Counted from the first letter of the stretch, positions 26,552 to 37,253 are shown. The stretch is DNA of 64,000 nt from Micromonospora kangleipakensis (GCF_004217615.1 NZ_SHLD01000001.1:1364001-1428000), one strand, 5' to 3'. Notes: a model not told the origin generated them from the sequence alone. Made by a program: numbers and translations.

Positions 26552-28033
26552 TCAGCCGCCCTGGGCCGGCGTCGCATCCGGGCTCTCCGCCGCCGGCCCC
26601 ACCGTGGCGGGCGTCGAGCCGTCGGCCGCCGGCTCGTAGTAGGCCAGCGCGTCCGACCGCTCCAACGCCGGACCGGTCGGGATGAGCGCCAGCAGCGACG
26701 CGGGCACCGCCAGCGGGGTCACGCCGCCGTACCCGAGCGCGGTCAGCGCGTCCCCGGAGCGGGTGCCCAGCGGGTAGCGGACGCCCTGGCTGTTGACCAG
26801 GTAGACGGTCGAGCCGGCCGCGGCGGCGCCACCCTCGCCCGACCCGGCCCCGGCCTGGACCAGGGCACCCTTCCCGCCGGGCAGCAGCACGCTCTCCGCG
26901 GTGCGAACCGCGTCCCGGGCGCCCTGGCGTACGGCGACCCCGGCGTCCCCGGTCAACTCGGCCGGCGCGCGGTCGAAGACCTCCAGCGTCGTGGTCGGCG
27001 GCCCACCGGCGGCGCCGGCCCGGTAGCTGGCGCAGACCACGGTCTGGCCCGCGCGGACCTCGTGCAGGGCGGGCAGCCGCTGCGGCGTGCCCTCGGCCTC
27101 CAGCCGCTGGTCGGTGAGGAGCTGACCGGCCTGGTCCGGGGTGATGTCGGTGATCTGACCGCCGTCGCCGAGCAGCAGCAGCGCGGTGACCTCGCCGATC
27201 GAGGCGAGCCCCTGCCGGGTGAGCACGTAGTGCCGGCCGGCGGCCCGGAACACCTGGCCGATCTTCGCCGGACGGTCCGCCACCGCGAGGCCGCTGGGGC
27301 GTCCGTCGCCGTCGATGGTCGGCCTGCGCAGCGGCGGCCCGGCCGGCACCGCGTTGAGCAGCTGCTGCCCGACGGTCAGGGTGGCCGCGCCGGCCATCTT
27401 GAGCGCGACCAGCGCCTGCTCGTCGCCGGTGATGCGCAGCTGCGAGCCAGCGGTGAGCAGGTACCGGGCGTCGTCGGTCCGGACCAGCACGGCCTGGTCG
27501 GTGAGCGGGGTGCCACCCGGCAGCGGGTGGTCGATCACCACCCGGGTGCGGGAGCGCCGCGGGTCCGCCGGGTCGGGCACGTCGCAGACCGACCAGGGGA
27601 GACCCACCAGCGACCTGCGGTCCGGCAGGTCGTCCGGGGCGCCGACGATGCCGACGGTGCGGCCCCGCGGCCGGTCCTTGATGGACGCCTGCGACATGGT
27701 CCGCGCCGGCGGGTCCGCCTCGTTGAGGATGAGCCGGGCGGAGGCGTAGTTGAGCGTCGGGTGCAGCAGCCCGTCGGCAAAGACGTAGGTGGCGCCGGTC
27801 TCCCGCTCGATCACCAGGGTGTTCGCCTCCAGCGGCGCGGCGTTGCCGGTGAGCTGGCCGTACGCGCCGGCGCCGCCGAGCACGATGGCCGCCACCAGCA
27901 CGCTGCCGAAGACCGCCATGCCGAGCCGCCGCATCGGCAGGTCGTTGGTCTCCGGGTCGCCGGAGAGCAGCGCGGAGACGATGCGGCGGGTGACGAAGCG
28001 GTAGGCCTGCACCTGGTCGCGGCGGGTCCGCAT
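26552..28033 (-). CDS. eccB: type VII secretion core component EccB
   Basis: 493 residues. The cytoplasmic N-terminus MRTRRDQVQAYRFVTRRIVS is diagnostic of EccB, followed by one membrane segment (about 36-58) and a large outward-facing domain with the family's repeated strand-helix blocks (for example GTRSGDALTALGYGGVTPLAV). EccB is part of the inner-membrane complex with EccC, EccD and EccE and may have ATPase activity on its outer part. The ATG follows GGAGG. It diverges from eccE across 163 nt. Confidence 0.95.
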   Translation of the reverse strand: MRTRRDQVQAYRFVTRRIVSALLSGDPETNDLPMRRLGMAVFGSVLVAAIVLGGAGAYGQLTGNAAPLEANTLVIERETGATYVFADGLLHPTLNYASARLILNEADPPARTMSQASIKDRPRGRTVGIVGAPDDLPDRRSLVGLPWSVCDVPDPADPRRSRTRVVIDHPLPGGTPLTDQAVLVRTDDARYLLTAGSQLRITGDEQALVALKMAGAATLTVGQQLLNAVPAGPPLRRPTIDGDGRPSGLAVADRPAKIGQVFRAAGRHYVLTRQGLASIGEVTALLLLGDGGQITDITPDQAGQLLTDQRLEAEGTPQRLPALHEVRAGQTVVCASYRAGAAGGPPTTTLEVFDRAPAELTGDAGVAVRQGARDAVRTAESVLLPGGKGALVQAGAGSGEGGAAAAGSTVYLVNSQGVRYPLGTRSGDALTALGYGGVTPLAVPASLLALIPTGPALERSDALAYYEPAADGSTPATVGPAAESPDATPAQGG

Positions 28034-28090
28034 GACTAACCTCCGGCGGGGGTGGGTCCGCGACGATCAGGTCCGAACTCCGCCGCGGGC

Positions 28091-28101
28091 TTCCCTACGA
28101 T
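28091..28101 (+). promoter_or_regulatory. TTCCCTACGAT element between eccB and eccE
   Basis: The CCTACGAT core (TACGAT at 28096-28101 could be a -10 box for eccE) recurs twice in the eccD/eccC intergenic region. One of those copies (30832-30842) matches at 10 of 11 bases. On the other strand it reads ATCGTAGG, upstream of eccB. Confidence 0.4.
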
Positions 28102-28196
28102 AAGGGGCCGTCGGCGGTTCACCGGGACCACCGCCCGTCCTCCGGCGGCACACCGCCCCGGCGGATGCCCAGGATGTCCAGAAGGGACGCTCACCG

Positions 28197-29369
28197 ATGA
28201 CGCAGGTCCAGGCGCCACCCGGTCGTACGGCCGCCGTCCCCGTCGTGCCGGCGGACCGACCGGTCACCCCGGTCGACCGGCGGCGGCGCGGCCGGCTCGG
28301 GCCGGTGGTCGTCGGTCAGCTGGTGGTGCTGGAGTGCGCCGCGCTCGCCGTCTGGCTCGCCACGGGCGGCCCCGGCTGGCTGCTCGGTCTCGTCGGCGGG
28401 CTCGCCGTGCTGGCCGTCGGCGCGGCCTTCGCCCGGCGCGGCGGCCGCTGGTGGTACGAGGACCTGACGCTCCGCCGCCGGCTGCGGCGTCGCCGGGAGC
28501 GGTCGCGGGCGGCGGTGTCCGCCGGCGATCCCCGGCTGACCGCGATCGCCCCGGAGCTGACCGTCGTCGAGCTGACCGAGCGGAACACCCGGCTCGGCAT
28601 CGGCCAGGACGACCGGGGCTGGTTCGCCGCGGTCGCGCTGACCGGGCGGGCCGGCGCGCCGGCCGGTTCCGTCGAGGCGGCGGTGGTGGACCGGGCGCTC
28701 GCGGTGCTCGCCGACTTCACCGGGCCGGTCACCCAGACCCAGGTCGTCTCGCACACCCTGGTCTGGTACCCGGCGCCGGGCGCGCCGCCGGCCGCGCACC
28801 GGACCGTCTGGGTGGCGCTGCGGCTCTCGGTCTCCGACGCCCGCGCCGAGACGGTCAGCCGGGGCGGGGGGATGCGCGGCGTGCACCGTACGGTCGCGGC
28901 CGGGGTCGGCCGGCTCGGCAAGGCGCTGAACGCCGCCGGCCTCAGCCACCGGGTCCTCGGCCGGGACGAGCTGTACGCGGCGGTGGTCTCCGCGGCCGGG
29001 CTGGACCTGGCGCCGGAGTCCCCCGCGGAGAGCTGGACCAGCCTGCGCGGTGGCGGCTGGACCCAGCGCTGCCTGGCCCTGCGCCCACGGCCGAACGGCT
29101 CGCTCGGCGTGCTGGTCGACGCGGTGACCGCGACCTCCGCGCCGTCGCACACGGTGGCCGCGGTGGTGCTGCCCGGCGGGCGCCGGGTGCCCCCGCTGCT
29201 GCGGGTGGCGGCGATGGACGGCCACGCGGCGGCGCTGGTGAAGGCCGTCCGGGACGTGGCGAAGCGCTGCGGCGTGCCTGCCCGCCCGCTGGACGGCGAG
29301 CACGGTCCCGGCGTCTACGCCACCGCGCCGGTCGGCACCGCGATGGGCACGGTCACGGCCGAAGGTTGA
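28197..29369 (+). CDS. eccE: type VII secretion core component EccE
   Basis: 390 residues. Two N-terminal membrane segments (VVVGQLVVLECAALAVWLA and LLGLVGGLAVLAVGAAF) precede the RWWYEDLTLRRRLRRR stretch and a soluble domain, the standard EccE layout. EccE sits at the edge of the ESX membrane complex. It is encoded opposite to eccB and eccD; its last 17 nt overlap the end of eccD tail to tail. The ribosome site AGAAGGGA is about 9 nt before the ATG. Confidence 0.9.
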   Translation: MTQVQAPPGRTAAVPVVPADRPVTPVDRRRRGRLGPVVVGQLVVLECAALAVWLATGGPGWLLGLVGGLAVLAVGAAFARRGGRWWYEDLTLRRRLRRRRERSRAAVSAGDPRLTAIAPELTVVELTERNTRLGIGQDDRGWFAAVALTGRAGAPAGSVEAAVVDRALAVLADFTGPVTQTQVVSHTLVWYPAPGAPPAAHRTVWVALRLSVSDARAETVSRGGGMRGVHRTVAAGVGRLGKALNAAGLSHRVLGRDELYAAVVSAAGLDLAPESPAESWTSLRGGGWTQRCLALRPRPNGSLGVLVDAVTATSAPSHTVAAVVLPGGRRVPPLLRVAAMDGHAAALVKAVRDVAKRCGVPARPLDGEHGPGVYATAPVGTAMGTVTAEG

Positions 29370-30750
29370 CGATCCAGCCGTAGAGGCCGCACACCCAGGC
29401 CGCCAGCGGCACCAGGGCGATGATCAGCAGCACCTCGACGATGTCGAGGGTGCGTCCCCACACCGGCGAGATCCGCTTGCCGGCCACGGTCAACCCGTAG
29501 ATCAGGCTGATCACCGCGGCCAGCAGCAGTCCACCCAGGATCAGGCCCAGCCGGACCGGCAGCGATCCGGCGCCGAAGGTGGCCGCGGCGGCCAGCCCGA
29601 GGCCGGCGGTGCCCGCGAAGAGCACCGGCGTGCGCTGGGCCCGGCCGATGAACGGCCGCGCCCGCAGCAGCGACAGCAGCGCCAGCACGAGGCAGAGCAG
29701 CATCGCCGGCAGCCGGCCGTTGTCGGCGAGGACGACCTGCCCGCCGAGGACGAGCAGCGCGACGGTCCACAGCAGCCCGGTGAGGAACTGGTCGGCGCGC
29801 TCGCTGTCGCGCAGCACCTGCCGGCCGTCGACGCTCTCCGCGTCGGTCTTCAGGTCCTCCGGGCCGGTGGGGATCGACGGCACCGGCAGCCGGGCCAGCC
29901 GGTAGGCGATCATCGGCAGGGCCGGCAGGACGGCGAACGCGACGGTGGCGACCACCGCGGCGGCGGCCGCCGCGCCGATGTCGAGGACCAGGCAGAGCAC
30001 GGCGCCCAGACCGACGGCCGCGCCGACCGCGGTCGCGCCGAAGAAGAGCGGCAGCCGGTCGCCGACGGCCAGCGCCGCGATCGCCCCGAAGAGCACCACC
30101 GCGGTCGCGGCCAGCAGCAGGTGCGGGCCGGCCAGGTCCGCCAGCTTCCGGTCGCCGGCCAGGACCAGCAGCCCGCCGACCGCCGCGTAGCCGAGGGCGC
30201 CCACGGCCAGCACCGCGCCGGTCCGGCTGTCACCGCCCGCCCGGGACACCACCGCGGCGCTCACCAACAGGGCGACCGCGACCACCAGCGCGGCCAGCGC
30301 GCCGGGCAGCTGGGGTGGGCCGGCGAAGAGCGCGGCCAGCGCGCCGGCCGACAGGGCCGCCCCGGCGAAGAGCACCGCGAAGGACCGGGTGGTGCCGACC
30401 TGCCAGGTGCCGGGCCGCTGGTTGGTGGCGGTGGCCACCGCGTCCACCACGTCGTCGAAGACGATCTCCGGGGCGGCGGAGGCACGCGGACTGAAGTAGA
30501 GCACCTCGCCGTCGCGGACGCCGAGCTGCGCGGCGGTACGACCACCGTCCAGCGGCTGCCCGCCGAGCCGGGACAGGCTCCACCCGCCGTGCCGGACCCC
30601 CTCGTCGGCGAGGTCCTCGCCGGCGTACCGGAGCAGGGTGGGCAGCAGGTCGGCCAGGGGCACGTCGGACGGCAGGGCGAGATCCATCCTGGTCCGCGGC
30701 GCCACGATGGTGATCCGGCTCAGCCCGCCGGTCGCCGTCTTCGTCGCCAC
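29353..30750 (-). CDS. eccD: type VII secretion channel component EccD
   Basis: 465 residues. An N-terminal ubiquitin-like domain (about residues 8-90, [19 protein letters not shown]) is followed by about eleven hydrophobic segments, as in EccD, which lines the inner-membrane pore of ESX systems. A cytoplasmic loop with [16 protein letters not shown] lies between the two membrane halves. The GTG at 30750 follows GAGGAGG. It diverges from eccC and converges on eccE with a 17-nt overlap. Confidence 0.95.
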   Translation of the reverse strand: MATKTATGGLSRITIVAPRTRMDLALPSDVPLADLLPTLLRYAGEDLADEGVRHGGWSLSRLGGQPLDGGRTAAQLGVRDGEVLYFSPRASAAPEIVFDDVVDAVATATNQRPGTWQVGTTRSFAVLFAGAALSAGALAALFAGPPQLPGALAALVVAVALLVSAAVVSRAGGDSRTGAVLAVGALGYAAVGGLLVLAGDRKLADLAGPHLLLAATAVVLFGAIAALAVGDRLPLFFGATAVGAAVGLGAVLCLVLDIGAAAAAAVVATVAFAVLPALPMIAYRLARLPVPSIPTGPEDLKTDAESVDGRQVLRDSERADQFLTGLLWTVALLVLGGQVVLADNGRLPAMLLCLVLALLSLLRARPFIGRAQRTPVLFAGTAGLGLAAAATFGAGSLPVRLGLILGGLLLAAVISLIYGLTVAGKRISPVWGRTLDIVEVLLIIALVPLAAWVCGLYGWIVNLRP

Positions 30751-30769
30751 TGTGGCCTCCTCGTGCTCG

Positions 30770-30777
30770 CCTACGAT
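30770..30777. promoter_or_regulatory. CCTACGAT copy upstream of eccD
   Basis: Second copy of the octamer in the eccD/eccC intergenic region, 20 nt from the eccD start. Its role, -10 element or regulator site, is open. Confidence 0.3.
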
Positions 30778-30831
30778 CCACCTCGGCCGTTGGCGTCGCC
30801 CCCCTAGTGGGTCCACGACGCCCACGGGAGA

Positions 30832-30842
30832 TTACCTACGAT
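30832..30842 (+). promoter_or_regulatory. TTACCTACGAT element upstream of eccC
   Basis: Differs from the element upstream of eccE by one base. TACGAT could act as the -10 box of eccC. TAGGAT at 30852-30857 is an alternative. The leader to the GTG at 30923 would be about 65-75 nt. Confidence 0.4.
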
Positions 30843-30922
30843 GGCGGGCGCATAGGATGCCCACCCGACGACTCCGGTCGGTCGCGGACCGCATCGGGGC
30901 GGCTCTTGGGGAGGAGAAAGCC

Positions 30923-33900
30923 GTGAGCACCGTGGTGTTCCGCCGGCTTCCGCGTCAACCGGGGCCCGCGCTGCCGCGCGGCGAGGTGCTGCTGGAGTCC
31001 CCGCCCGAGCTGCCCGAGCCGCAGCCACGCGGGATGGGCCAGCTGCTGATGATCCTGCCGATGATCTGCGGCGTCGGCGCGATGGCCTTCCTCTACGCCG
31101 GGCGCGGCGGCGGCATGATGACGTACGTCGCGGGCGGCCTCTTCGGGGTGTCCATGTTGGGCATGGCCGTCGGCACGATGTCCAACGGCGGCAACGACAA
31201 GGCCGAGCTGAACGCCGAGCGGCGGGACTACATGCGCTACCTGGCCCAGATGCGCAAGCGCACCCGGCGGGCCGCCGAGCAGCAGCGCGCGGCGATGTCC
31301 TGGCGGCACCCCGAGCCGGACGCGCTCTGGTCGATCGCCTCGTCCCGTCGGCTCTGGGAGCGGCGGATCACCGAGGACGACTTCGGCGAGGCCCGGATCG
31401 CGCTCGGCCCGCAGCGGCTGGCGGTGGAGATCGTGCCGCCGGAGACGAAGCCGGTGGAGGACCTGGAGCCGATGAGCGCGATCGCGCTGCGGCGCTTCGT
31501 CCGCGCCCACTCCACGGTGCCGGACCTGCCCACCGCGCTGTCGCTGCGCGCGTTCAGCCGGATCGTGCTGCGAGGCGACCGGGAGCCGGTGCTCGACCTG
31601 GCCCGGGCCGCGCTGGGCCAGCTGGTCACCTTCCACGCCCCGGACGACCTGATCGTCGCCGTGGTGGCCGCGCCCGATCGGCAGCCGGTGTGGGACTGGG
31701 TGAAGTGGCTGCCGCACGCCCAGCACCACGGGCGTACCGACGCGGCGGGCGCCCGCCGGCTGGTCTTCGCCAGCCTCGCCGAGGCCGAGTCGGCTCTCGC
31801 CGACGAGCTGGCCGGCCGGCCCCGGTTCGCCCCGGAGGCGAAGCCGCTCACCACCGCCCCGCACGTCGTGGTGGTGGTCGACGGTGGTGAGATCTCGCCG
31901 ACCTGCCACCTGATGGGGCCGGGCCTGCTGGCCGCCACCGTCATCGACTTCTCCGGGACGGTGCCGCGAGACGCGGGCCGCTGGCTGCTCTGCCTCGACG
32001 CCGGCGACGGCAGCGGGCTGGACCTGGTCCGCGGCTCCTCGACGTCCCGGCTGGGCCGGCCGGACCGGTTGAGCGAGGCGGCGGCCGAGGGGCTGGCCCG
32101 GCTGATCGCCCCCTACCGGCTCTCCCAGCAGCAGGCCAGCTCCGAGGAGCCGCTGGCCCGCAGCACGGAGCTGCCGGACCTGCTCGGCGTCGGCGACGCC
32201 GCCGCAGTGGACGTGCGGCAGAGCTGGCGGCCGCGCAGCCACCGGGACCGGCTGCGGATCCCGCTCGGCGTCGGGCCGGACGGCAACGTGGTGGAGCTGG
32301 ATTTCAAGGAGTCCGCGCACGAGGGCATGGGCCCGCACGGCCTGGTCATCGGCGCGACCGGTTCCGGCAAGAGCGAGCTGCTGCGCACGGTGGTCGCCGC
32401 GCTGGCGGTGACGCACTCGTCGGAGGAGCTCAACTTCGTCCTGGTCGACTTCAAGGGCGGCGCCACCTTCGCCTCGCTGGACGCGTTGCCGCACACCAGC
32501 GCGGTGATCACCAACCTCTCCGACGAGCTGCCGCTGGTCGACCGGATGCGGGACGCCCTGGCGGGTGAGATGAACCGCCGGCAGGAGGTGCTGCGGGCCG
32601 CCGGCAACTACGTCTCCCGGTACGACTACGAGCAGGCCCGGGCCGCCGGCGAGCAGCTGGAGCCGATGCCCAGCCTGCTCATCATCTGCGACGAGTTCAG
32701 CGAGCTGCTCGCCGCGAAGCCCGACTTCATCGACCTCTTCGTGATGATCGGCCGGCTCGGCCGGTCGCTCGGCGTGCACCTGCTGCTGGCCAGCCAGCGG
32801 TTGGAGGAGGGGAAGCTACGGGGGCTCGACACCCACCTGTCGTACCGGATCGGTCTGCGCACCTTCTCCGCCGTGGAGAGCCGGATCGTGCTGGGTGTGC
32901 CCGACGCGTACGAGCTGCCCAGCGCCCCGGGCCACGGCTACCTGAAGACCGACACCAGCACCATGCTGCGGTTCCGGGCGGCGTACGTCTCCGGGCCGTA
33001 CCGGGCGCCGGGGCAGGTGCAGCGGTCGACCCGGGCGCAGGTGCAGCGCCGCATCGTGCCGTACGGGGTGGACTTCGTGCCGGTGCCGGTCGCGCAGACC
33101 GCGGTGGAGGCGGCGCCGGAGCCGGAGCAGCCGGCGGACGGCAAGGCGGTCGCCATGCTGGACGTGCTGATCGACCGACTCAAGGGTCAGGGCCGGCCGG
33201 CGCACCAGGTCTGGCTGCCGCCGCTGGCCGAGCCGCCGGGCCTGGGCGAGCTGCTGCCGCCGCTGAGCGTGCACCCGACCTTCGGGCTGTGCACCGCGAA
33301 CTGGCCCGGCCGGGGTCGGCTCACGGTGCCGGTGGGTGTGGTGGACCGCCCGTACGAGCAGCGCCGCGACCCGATGCTGGTCGAGCTGGCCGGCGCGGGC
33401 GGCAACGTCGTCGTCGTGGGCGCCTCGCTGAGCGGCAAGAGCACCATGCTGCGGTCGATGATCGCGTCGCTGGCGCTCACCCACACCCCGCGCGAGGTGC
33501 AGTTCTTCTGCCTCGACTTCGGCGGTGGGGCGCTGCGCAGCCTGGAGGGGCTGCCGCACGTGTCCGGGGTGGCCGGCCGGCGGGACACCGAGGCGGTCCG
33601 CCGGACGGTGGCCGAGGTGGTCGCCGTGCTCGACGACCGGGAGACCCGGTTCGCCCAGCACGGCATCGACTCGGTGGCCAGCTACCGGCGGCGACGGGCG
33701 GCGGGCGAGTTCTCCGACGACCCGTTCGGTGACGTGTTCCTGGTGGTCGACGGCTGGAACACGCTGCGCCAGGAGTACGAGGAGCTGGAGCAGACCATCA
33801 CCAACCTGGCCAACCGGGGGCTGGGTTTCGGCGTGCACGTGGTCATCACGGCCGTGCGCTGGGCGGAGATCCGGATCAACATGCGGGACCTGCTCGGCAC

Positions 33901-34885
33901 GAAGCTGGAGCTGCGGCTCGGCGACGCGGCCGAGTCGGAGATCGACCGGCGCGCGGCGCAGAACGTCCCGATCGGCTCGCCCGGTCGCGGCCTGACCCGC
34001 GACAAGCTGCATTTCCTGACCGCCGTCTCGCGGATCGACGGCAAGCGGGACGTCGACGACCTGACCGAGGCGTCGGTCGCCCTGGCCGGGCACGTGGCGG
34101 CGAACTGGCCGGGCCGCCCGGCCCCGAAGGTGCGGCTGCTGCCGCGCAAACTGCCGGTCGCCGAGCTGGCCAAGGTTGTCGACCGGTCGGCGCCGGGCCT
34201 GCCGATCGGGGTCAACGAGGCCGCGCTCGCCCCGGTCCACCTGGACCTGGCGAACGAGCCGCACCTGACCGTCTTCGGTGACGCCGAGTGCGGCAAGACC
34301 AACGTACTGCGGCTGATCGCCCGGGGCATCGTCGAGCGGTACACCCCGGCCCAGGCCCGGCTGGTGATCGCCGACTACCGGCGCGGCCTGCTCGGCGCGG
34401 TGGAGGGCGACCACCTGCTCGACTACGCGCCGTCCAACCAGGTGTTCAGCCAGGGGCTCGGGTCGATCCGCAGCGCGCTGCAGAACCGGCTGCCGGGACC
34501 GGACGTGACCACCGCGCAGCTGCGCGACCGGAGCTGGTGGCAGGGGCCGGACCTCTACATCCTGGTCGACGACTACGACCTGGTCGCCTCCGGCGGCAGC
34601 AACCCGCTCAGCGCGCTGCACGAGCTGCTGCCGCAGGCCCGGGACATCGGCCTGCACCTGATCGTTACGCGCCGGGTCGGCGGCGTGGCCCGGGCGCTCT
34701 ACGAGCCGGTGCTGCAGCGCCTGCGGGAGCTGGACTCGCCGGGCCTGCTGATGTCGGGCAACCGGGAGGAGGGCGCCGTCTTCGGCACCCTGCGACCGAG
34801 CCCGCAGCCGCCGGGCCGGGGCACCCTGGTGCGCCGGCGCGACGGTCAGCAGCTCATCCAGACCGCCTGGGTCGAGCCGTCCTGA
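30923..34885 (+). CDS. eccC: type VII secretion motor ATPase EccC (fused, three ATPase domains)
   Basis: 1320 residues, a single chain equivalent to mycobacterial EccCa+EccCb. Two membrane segments near the N-terminus ([20 protein letters not shown] and the next) lead to three FtsK/SpoIIIE ATPase domains. Their Walker A motifs are GATGSGKS (477-484), GASLSGKS (833-840) and GDAECGKT (1119-1126). Only domain 1 has a full catalytic Walker B (LLIICDEF); domains 2 and 3 read FLVVDGW and YILVDDY. This fits EccC enzymes in which domain 1 drives transport and the others bind substrates. GTG at 30923 with GGAGGAG is the chosen start. It leads the esx genes on its strand. Confidence 0.96.
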   Translation: MSTVVFRRLPRQPGPALPRGEVLLESPPELPEPQPRGMGQLLMILPMICGVGAMAFLYAGRGGGMMTYVAGGLFGVSMLGMAVGTMSNGGNDKAELNAERRDYMRYLAQMRKRTRRAAEQQRAAMSWRHPEPDALWSIASSRRLWERRITEDDFGEARIALGPQRLAVEIVPPETKPVEDLEPMSAIALRRFVRAHSTVPDLPTALSLRAFSRIVLRGDREPVLDLARAALGQLVTFHAPDDLIVAVVAAPDRQPVWDWVKWLPHAQHHGRTDAAGARRLVFASLAEAESALADELAGRPRFAPEAKPLTTAPHVVVVVDGGEISPTCHLMGPGLLAATVIDFSGTVPRDAGRWLLCLDAGDGSGLDLVRGSSTSRLGRPDRLSEAAAEGLARLIAPYRLSQQQASSEEPLARSTELPDLLGVGDAAAVDVRQSWRPRSHRDRLRIPLGVGPDGNVVELDFKESAHEGMGPHGLVIGATGSGKSELLRTVVAALAVTHSSEELNFVLVDFKGGATFASLDALPHTSAVITNLSDELPLVDRMRDALAGEMNRRQEVLRAAGNYVSRYDYEQARAAGEQLEPMPSLLIICDEFSELLAAKPDFIDLFVMIGRLGRSLGVHLLLASQRLEEGKLRGLDTHLSYRIGLRTFSAVESRIVLGVPDAYELPSAPGHGYLKTDTSTMLRFRAAYVSGPYRAPGQVQRSTRAQVQRRIVPYGVDFVPVPVAQTAVEAAPEPEQPADGKAVAMLDVLIDRLKGQGRPAHQVWLPPLAEPPGLGELLPPLSVHPTFGLCTANWPGRGRLTVPVGVVDRPYEQRRDPMLVELAGAGGNVVVVGASLSGKSTMLRSMIASLALTHTPREVQFFCLDFGGGALRSLEGLPHVSGVAGRRDTEAVRRTVAEVVAVLDDRETRFAQHGIDSVASYRRRRAAGEFSDDPFGDVFLVVDGWNTLRQEYEELEQTITNLANRGLGFGVHVVITAVRWAEIRINMRDLLGTKLELRLGDAAESEIDRRAAQNVPIGSPGRGLTRDKLHFLTAVSRIDGKRDVDDLTEASVALAGHVAANWPGRPAPKVRLLPRKLPVAELAKVVDRSAPGLPIGVNEAALAPVHLDLANEPHLTVFGDAECGKTNVLRLIARGIVERYTPAQARLVIADYRRGLLGAVEGDHLLDYAPSNQVFSQGLGSIRSALQNRLPGPDVTTAQLRDRSWWQGPDLYILVDDYDLVASGGSNPLSALHELLPQARDIGLHLIVTRRVGGVARALYEPVLQRLRELDSPGLLMSGNREEGAVFGTLRPSPQPPGRGTLVRRRDGQQLIQTAWVEPS

Positions 34886-35103
34886 TCCGGGCTCATCGAT
34901 CTCCCTTGTGGACGGCTGGGAGCCGGCCGGTGTCGGGAACTCCACTGCGGACTCGCGCCATTTGCCGCTTTGGTGGGCTGCGACCGCTTGCCGCCGTGGG
35001 TTACCGTCTCAGCGAGGATGTCCGTCGGTGGGGTTGGTTTGCCTTGCCGCGGGGTGGGGCGCGGCAGATCCGCCGCCACGAAGATGACGGAAGGGTGTGA
35101 AGC

Positions 35104-35412
35104 ATGGCGTTCGAGGTCGAAGCTGCGACTCTCCATACCGCCGCGAGTGACGTGCGGTCCACGCGCAGCGAGGTCGACGGCGAGCTGAAGAAGCTCTGGA
35201 ACGTGGTCGACGACCTGGCCATCGCCTGGAAGGGTCAGGCGTCCACGGGCTTCCAGCAGCTCATGAATCGCTGGAACGAGGACACCGTCAAGCTGCTGAC
35301 GGCGATGGACAGCATCGCCGACCTGCTCGACAAGTCGGGTACGACGCACCAGGTCAACGACGAAGAGCAGCAGCAGATGCTGGACAAGTTCCACTCTGCT
35401 CTCAACCCGTGA
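35104..35412 (+). CDS. WXG100 (ESX) secreted protein
   Basis: 102-residue helical-hairpin protein with the turn W42-K-G44 (LAIAWKGQASTGF). It has no C-terminal YxxxD/E signal, so like EsxA it probably leaves as a dimer with its neighbour. The partner starts 28 nt downstream. The ATG at 35104 is preceded by a GGAAGGGTG site. It is one of the two ESX substrates of the locus. Confidence 0.94.
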   Translation: MAFEVEAATLHTAASDVRSTRSEVDGELKKLWNVVDDLAIAWKGQASTGFQQLMNRWNEDTVKLLTAMDSIADLLDKSGTTHQVNDEEQQQMLDKFHSALNP

Positions 35413-35440
35413 TCCGCGCAGGCGAGCAGAGGAGGAACTC

Positions 35441-35719
35441 ATGAGCATCAAGGTTGACTACGCAGTCCTCGAGAGCAGCAACCAGCAGATGCAGGCCATC
35501 TCGCGGACCATCGACGAGAAGCTCGACACGCTGCGCTCGATGCTGTCCAAGCTGGAGTGGGATGGTCAGGACCGCGCCGCGTACGAGCAGCACCAGGCCC
35601 AGTGGGACGCCGCCGTGCGGGACATCAACAAGGTCCTGAACGACATCGGCGCGGCCGTGGGCATCGCGCGCGAGAACTACGTCTCCACCGAGATGAGCAA
35701 CGCCAAGGTCTGGCAGTGA
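35441..35719 (+). CDS. WXG100 (ESX) secreted protein with YxxxE signal
   Basis: 92 residues with the hairpin turn W40-D-G42 (LEWDGQDRAAYEQ) and a C-terminal Y80-V-S-T-E84, which fits the YxxxD/E type VII export signal read by EccC. It should be the EsxB-like partner that brings the dimer to the secretion motor. It follows the other esx gene closely and ends in front of a strong hairpin, so the pair can accumulate independently of mycP. Confidence 0.95.
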   Translation: MSIKVDYAVLESSNQQMQAISRTIDEKLDTLRSMLSKLEWDGQDRAAYEQHQAQWDAAVRDINKVLNDIGAAVGIARENYVSTEMSNAKVWQ

Positions 35720-35734
35720 GATAATCGGCCGCTG

Positions 35735-35767
35735 CGGCTCCGGTCCGGCTCGACCGGACCGGAGCCG
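35735..35767 (+). terminator. perfect hairpin after the esx pair
   Basis: 14-bp stem CGGCTCCGGTCCGG / CCGGACCGGAGCCG with a CTCGA loop, followed by TTGTG. It starts 15 nt after the second esx stop and precedes mycP, so it may reduce read-through. Confidence 0.7.
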
Positions 35768-35804
35768 TTGTGCGTCACGTGTCGACCGAGGTCCTGGGAG
35801 TGCC

Positions 35805-37253
35805 ATGGGTACGGGGAAGCGCCGAGCACTGCTGAGTTCCGCCGCCGCGATGGTGACGTTGGTCGCCACGGCCGGCGCCGGCCTGCTGGTCGGGCCCGCC
35901 CCGGCCCGCGCCGCCGACACCGTACGCGGTCTCCAGTGGTATCTCGACCCGCTGAAGATCCCCCAGGCGCACAAGCTCGCCAAGGGTCGGGGTGTGGTGG
36001 TGGCGGTCGTCGACTCCGGCGTCTACGCCGCCCACCCCGACCTGCAGGGCCAGGTGCTGCCGGGCAAGGGGCTCAGCGCCGACGTGGCGGCCGACGGCCG
36101 GAGCGACCCGGACGGGCAGAAGGGCCACGGCACGGGGATGGCCGGCGTCATCGCGGGCCGCGGCGGTGGTGCGATGCACGAGCTGGGGATCGCCCCGGAG
36201 GCGAAGATCCTCCCGGTCGGCCTCGGCGCGGACGACCGCAACGCCGACATCGCCGCGGGCATCCGGTGGGCGGCGGACCACGGCGCGGACGTCATCAACG
36301 TGTCGCTGGTGAACGACTCCCGCAAGCGCGAGCTCGCCGAGGCGGTCCGGTACGCGCTGAGCAAGGACGCGGTCGTGGTGGCCGGGGCCGGCAACCTCGA
36401 GCAGGGCATGGTCGGGGTGCAGGCGCCCGCCAGCATCCCGGGCGTCGTCGCGGCCGGCGGCACCGGCCGCTCGGGTGGCCTGTGGAGCGGTTCGGCGACC
36501 GGCCCGGAGCTGGTGCTGGCCGCGCCCGGGGAGCGGATCATCGCCCCGGCCCCGCCGACGGTCTCGCCCAACGGCTACGTGGTCAACGACGGCACCAGCC
36601 TCTCCACCGCCATCATCTCCGGGGTGGCCGCCCTGGTCCGGTCGCGCTATCCGGACCTCGACGCGGCCAACGTGGTCAACCGCCTGATCCGGACCGCGCG
36701 GGACGAGGGGCCGTCGGGGCGGGACCCGCGATTCGGGTTCGGCGTCGTCGACCCGCTCGCGGCGCTGACCCGGGCGGTGCCCCCGGTCTCCGCCAACCCG
36801 CTGCTCGAGGCCGCGCCGCCGGAGCCGACCGCCAGCAGCAGCCGGGACGGCCGCGACGACGAGCCGATGGTCAGCTTCGGGCTGGCCAAGGGCGCGGGTC
36901 CGGCCGTTGCGACCGCGTTCTGCCTGCTGGTCGCGGCGGCCCTGGTCGTGCTGCTGGTCTGGCTCACCCGGCGCGGCGTGCGGCGCCGTGCGGCGTCCGG
37001 CCCGCACCCGCCGCTCGGCCCGCCGCCGGGTTACCGGCCGCCCGGCTTCGGCCCGCCGCCCGGGTACGCCCCGCCGCCCGGCCCGGGTCAGCCACCCGGC
37101 TACCCGCCGGCGGGCTCCGGTCCGCCGCCCGGACCCGGGCCGGTGTCGCCGCGCCCGTACCAGCCCCGGCCGGTGAGCCAGCCGACGGCGCCGCACCCGT
37201 ACCCGCCGGCGACCGGGCCGGTTCCACCACCTACCGGCCCTGAACAGGGCTGA
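35805..37253 (+). CDS. mycP: mycosin (type VII secretion subtilisin-like protease) 1
   Basis: 482 residues: signal peptide (to about residue 37, ARAADT), subtilase domain with D70 (VVAVVDSGV), H108 (KGHGTGMAG) and S265 (DGTSLSTAI), a C-terminal membrane segment (about 365-390), then a cytoplasmic tail with repeated PPPGY-type proline/glycine units. Mycosins cap the ESX membrane complex and are needed for secretion. The long proline-rich tail after the membrane anchor is unlike short mycobacterial mycosins. The ATG at 35805 follows a GGGAG site. Confidence 0.94.
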   Translation: MGTGKRRALLSSAAAMVTLVATAGAGLLVGPAPARAADTVRGLQWYLDPLKIPQAHKLAKGRGVVVAVVDSGVYAAHPDLQGQVLPGKGLSADVAADGRSDPDGQKGHGTGMAGVIAGRGGGAMHELGIAPEAKILPVGLGADDRNADIAAGIRWAADHGADVINVSLVNDSRKRELAEAVRYALSKDAVVVAGAGNLEQGMVGVQAPASIPGVVAAGGTGRSGGLWSGSATGPELVLAAPGERIIAPAPPTVSPNGYVVNDGTSLSTAIISGVAALVRSRYPDLDAANVVNRLIRTARDEGPSGRDPRFGFGVVDPLAALTRAVPPVSANPLLEAAPPEPTASSSRDGRDDEPMVSFGLAKGAGPAVATAFCLLVAAALVVLLVWLTRRGVRRRAASGPHPPLGPPPGYRPPGFGPPPGYAPPPGPGQPPGYPPAGSGPPPGPGPVSPRPYQPRPVSQPTAPHPYPPATGPVPPPTGPEQG

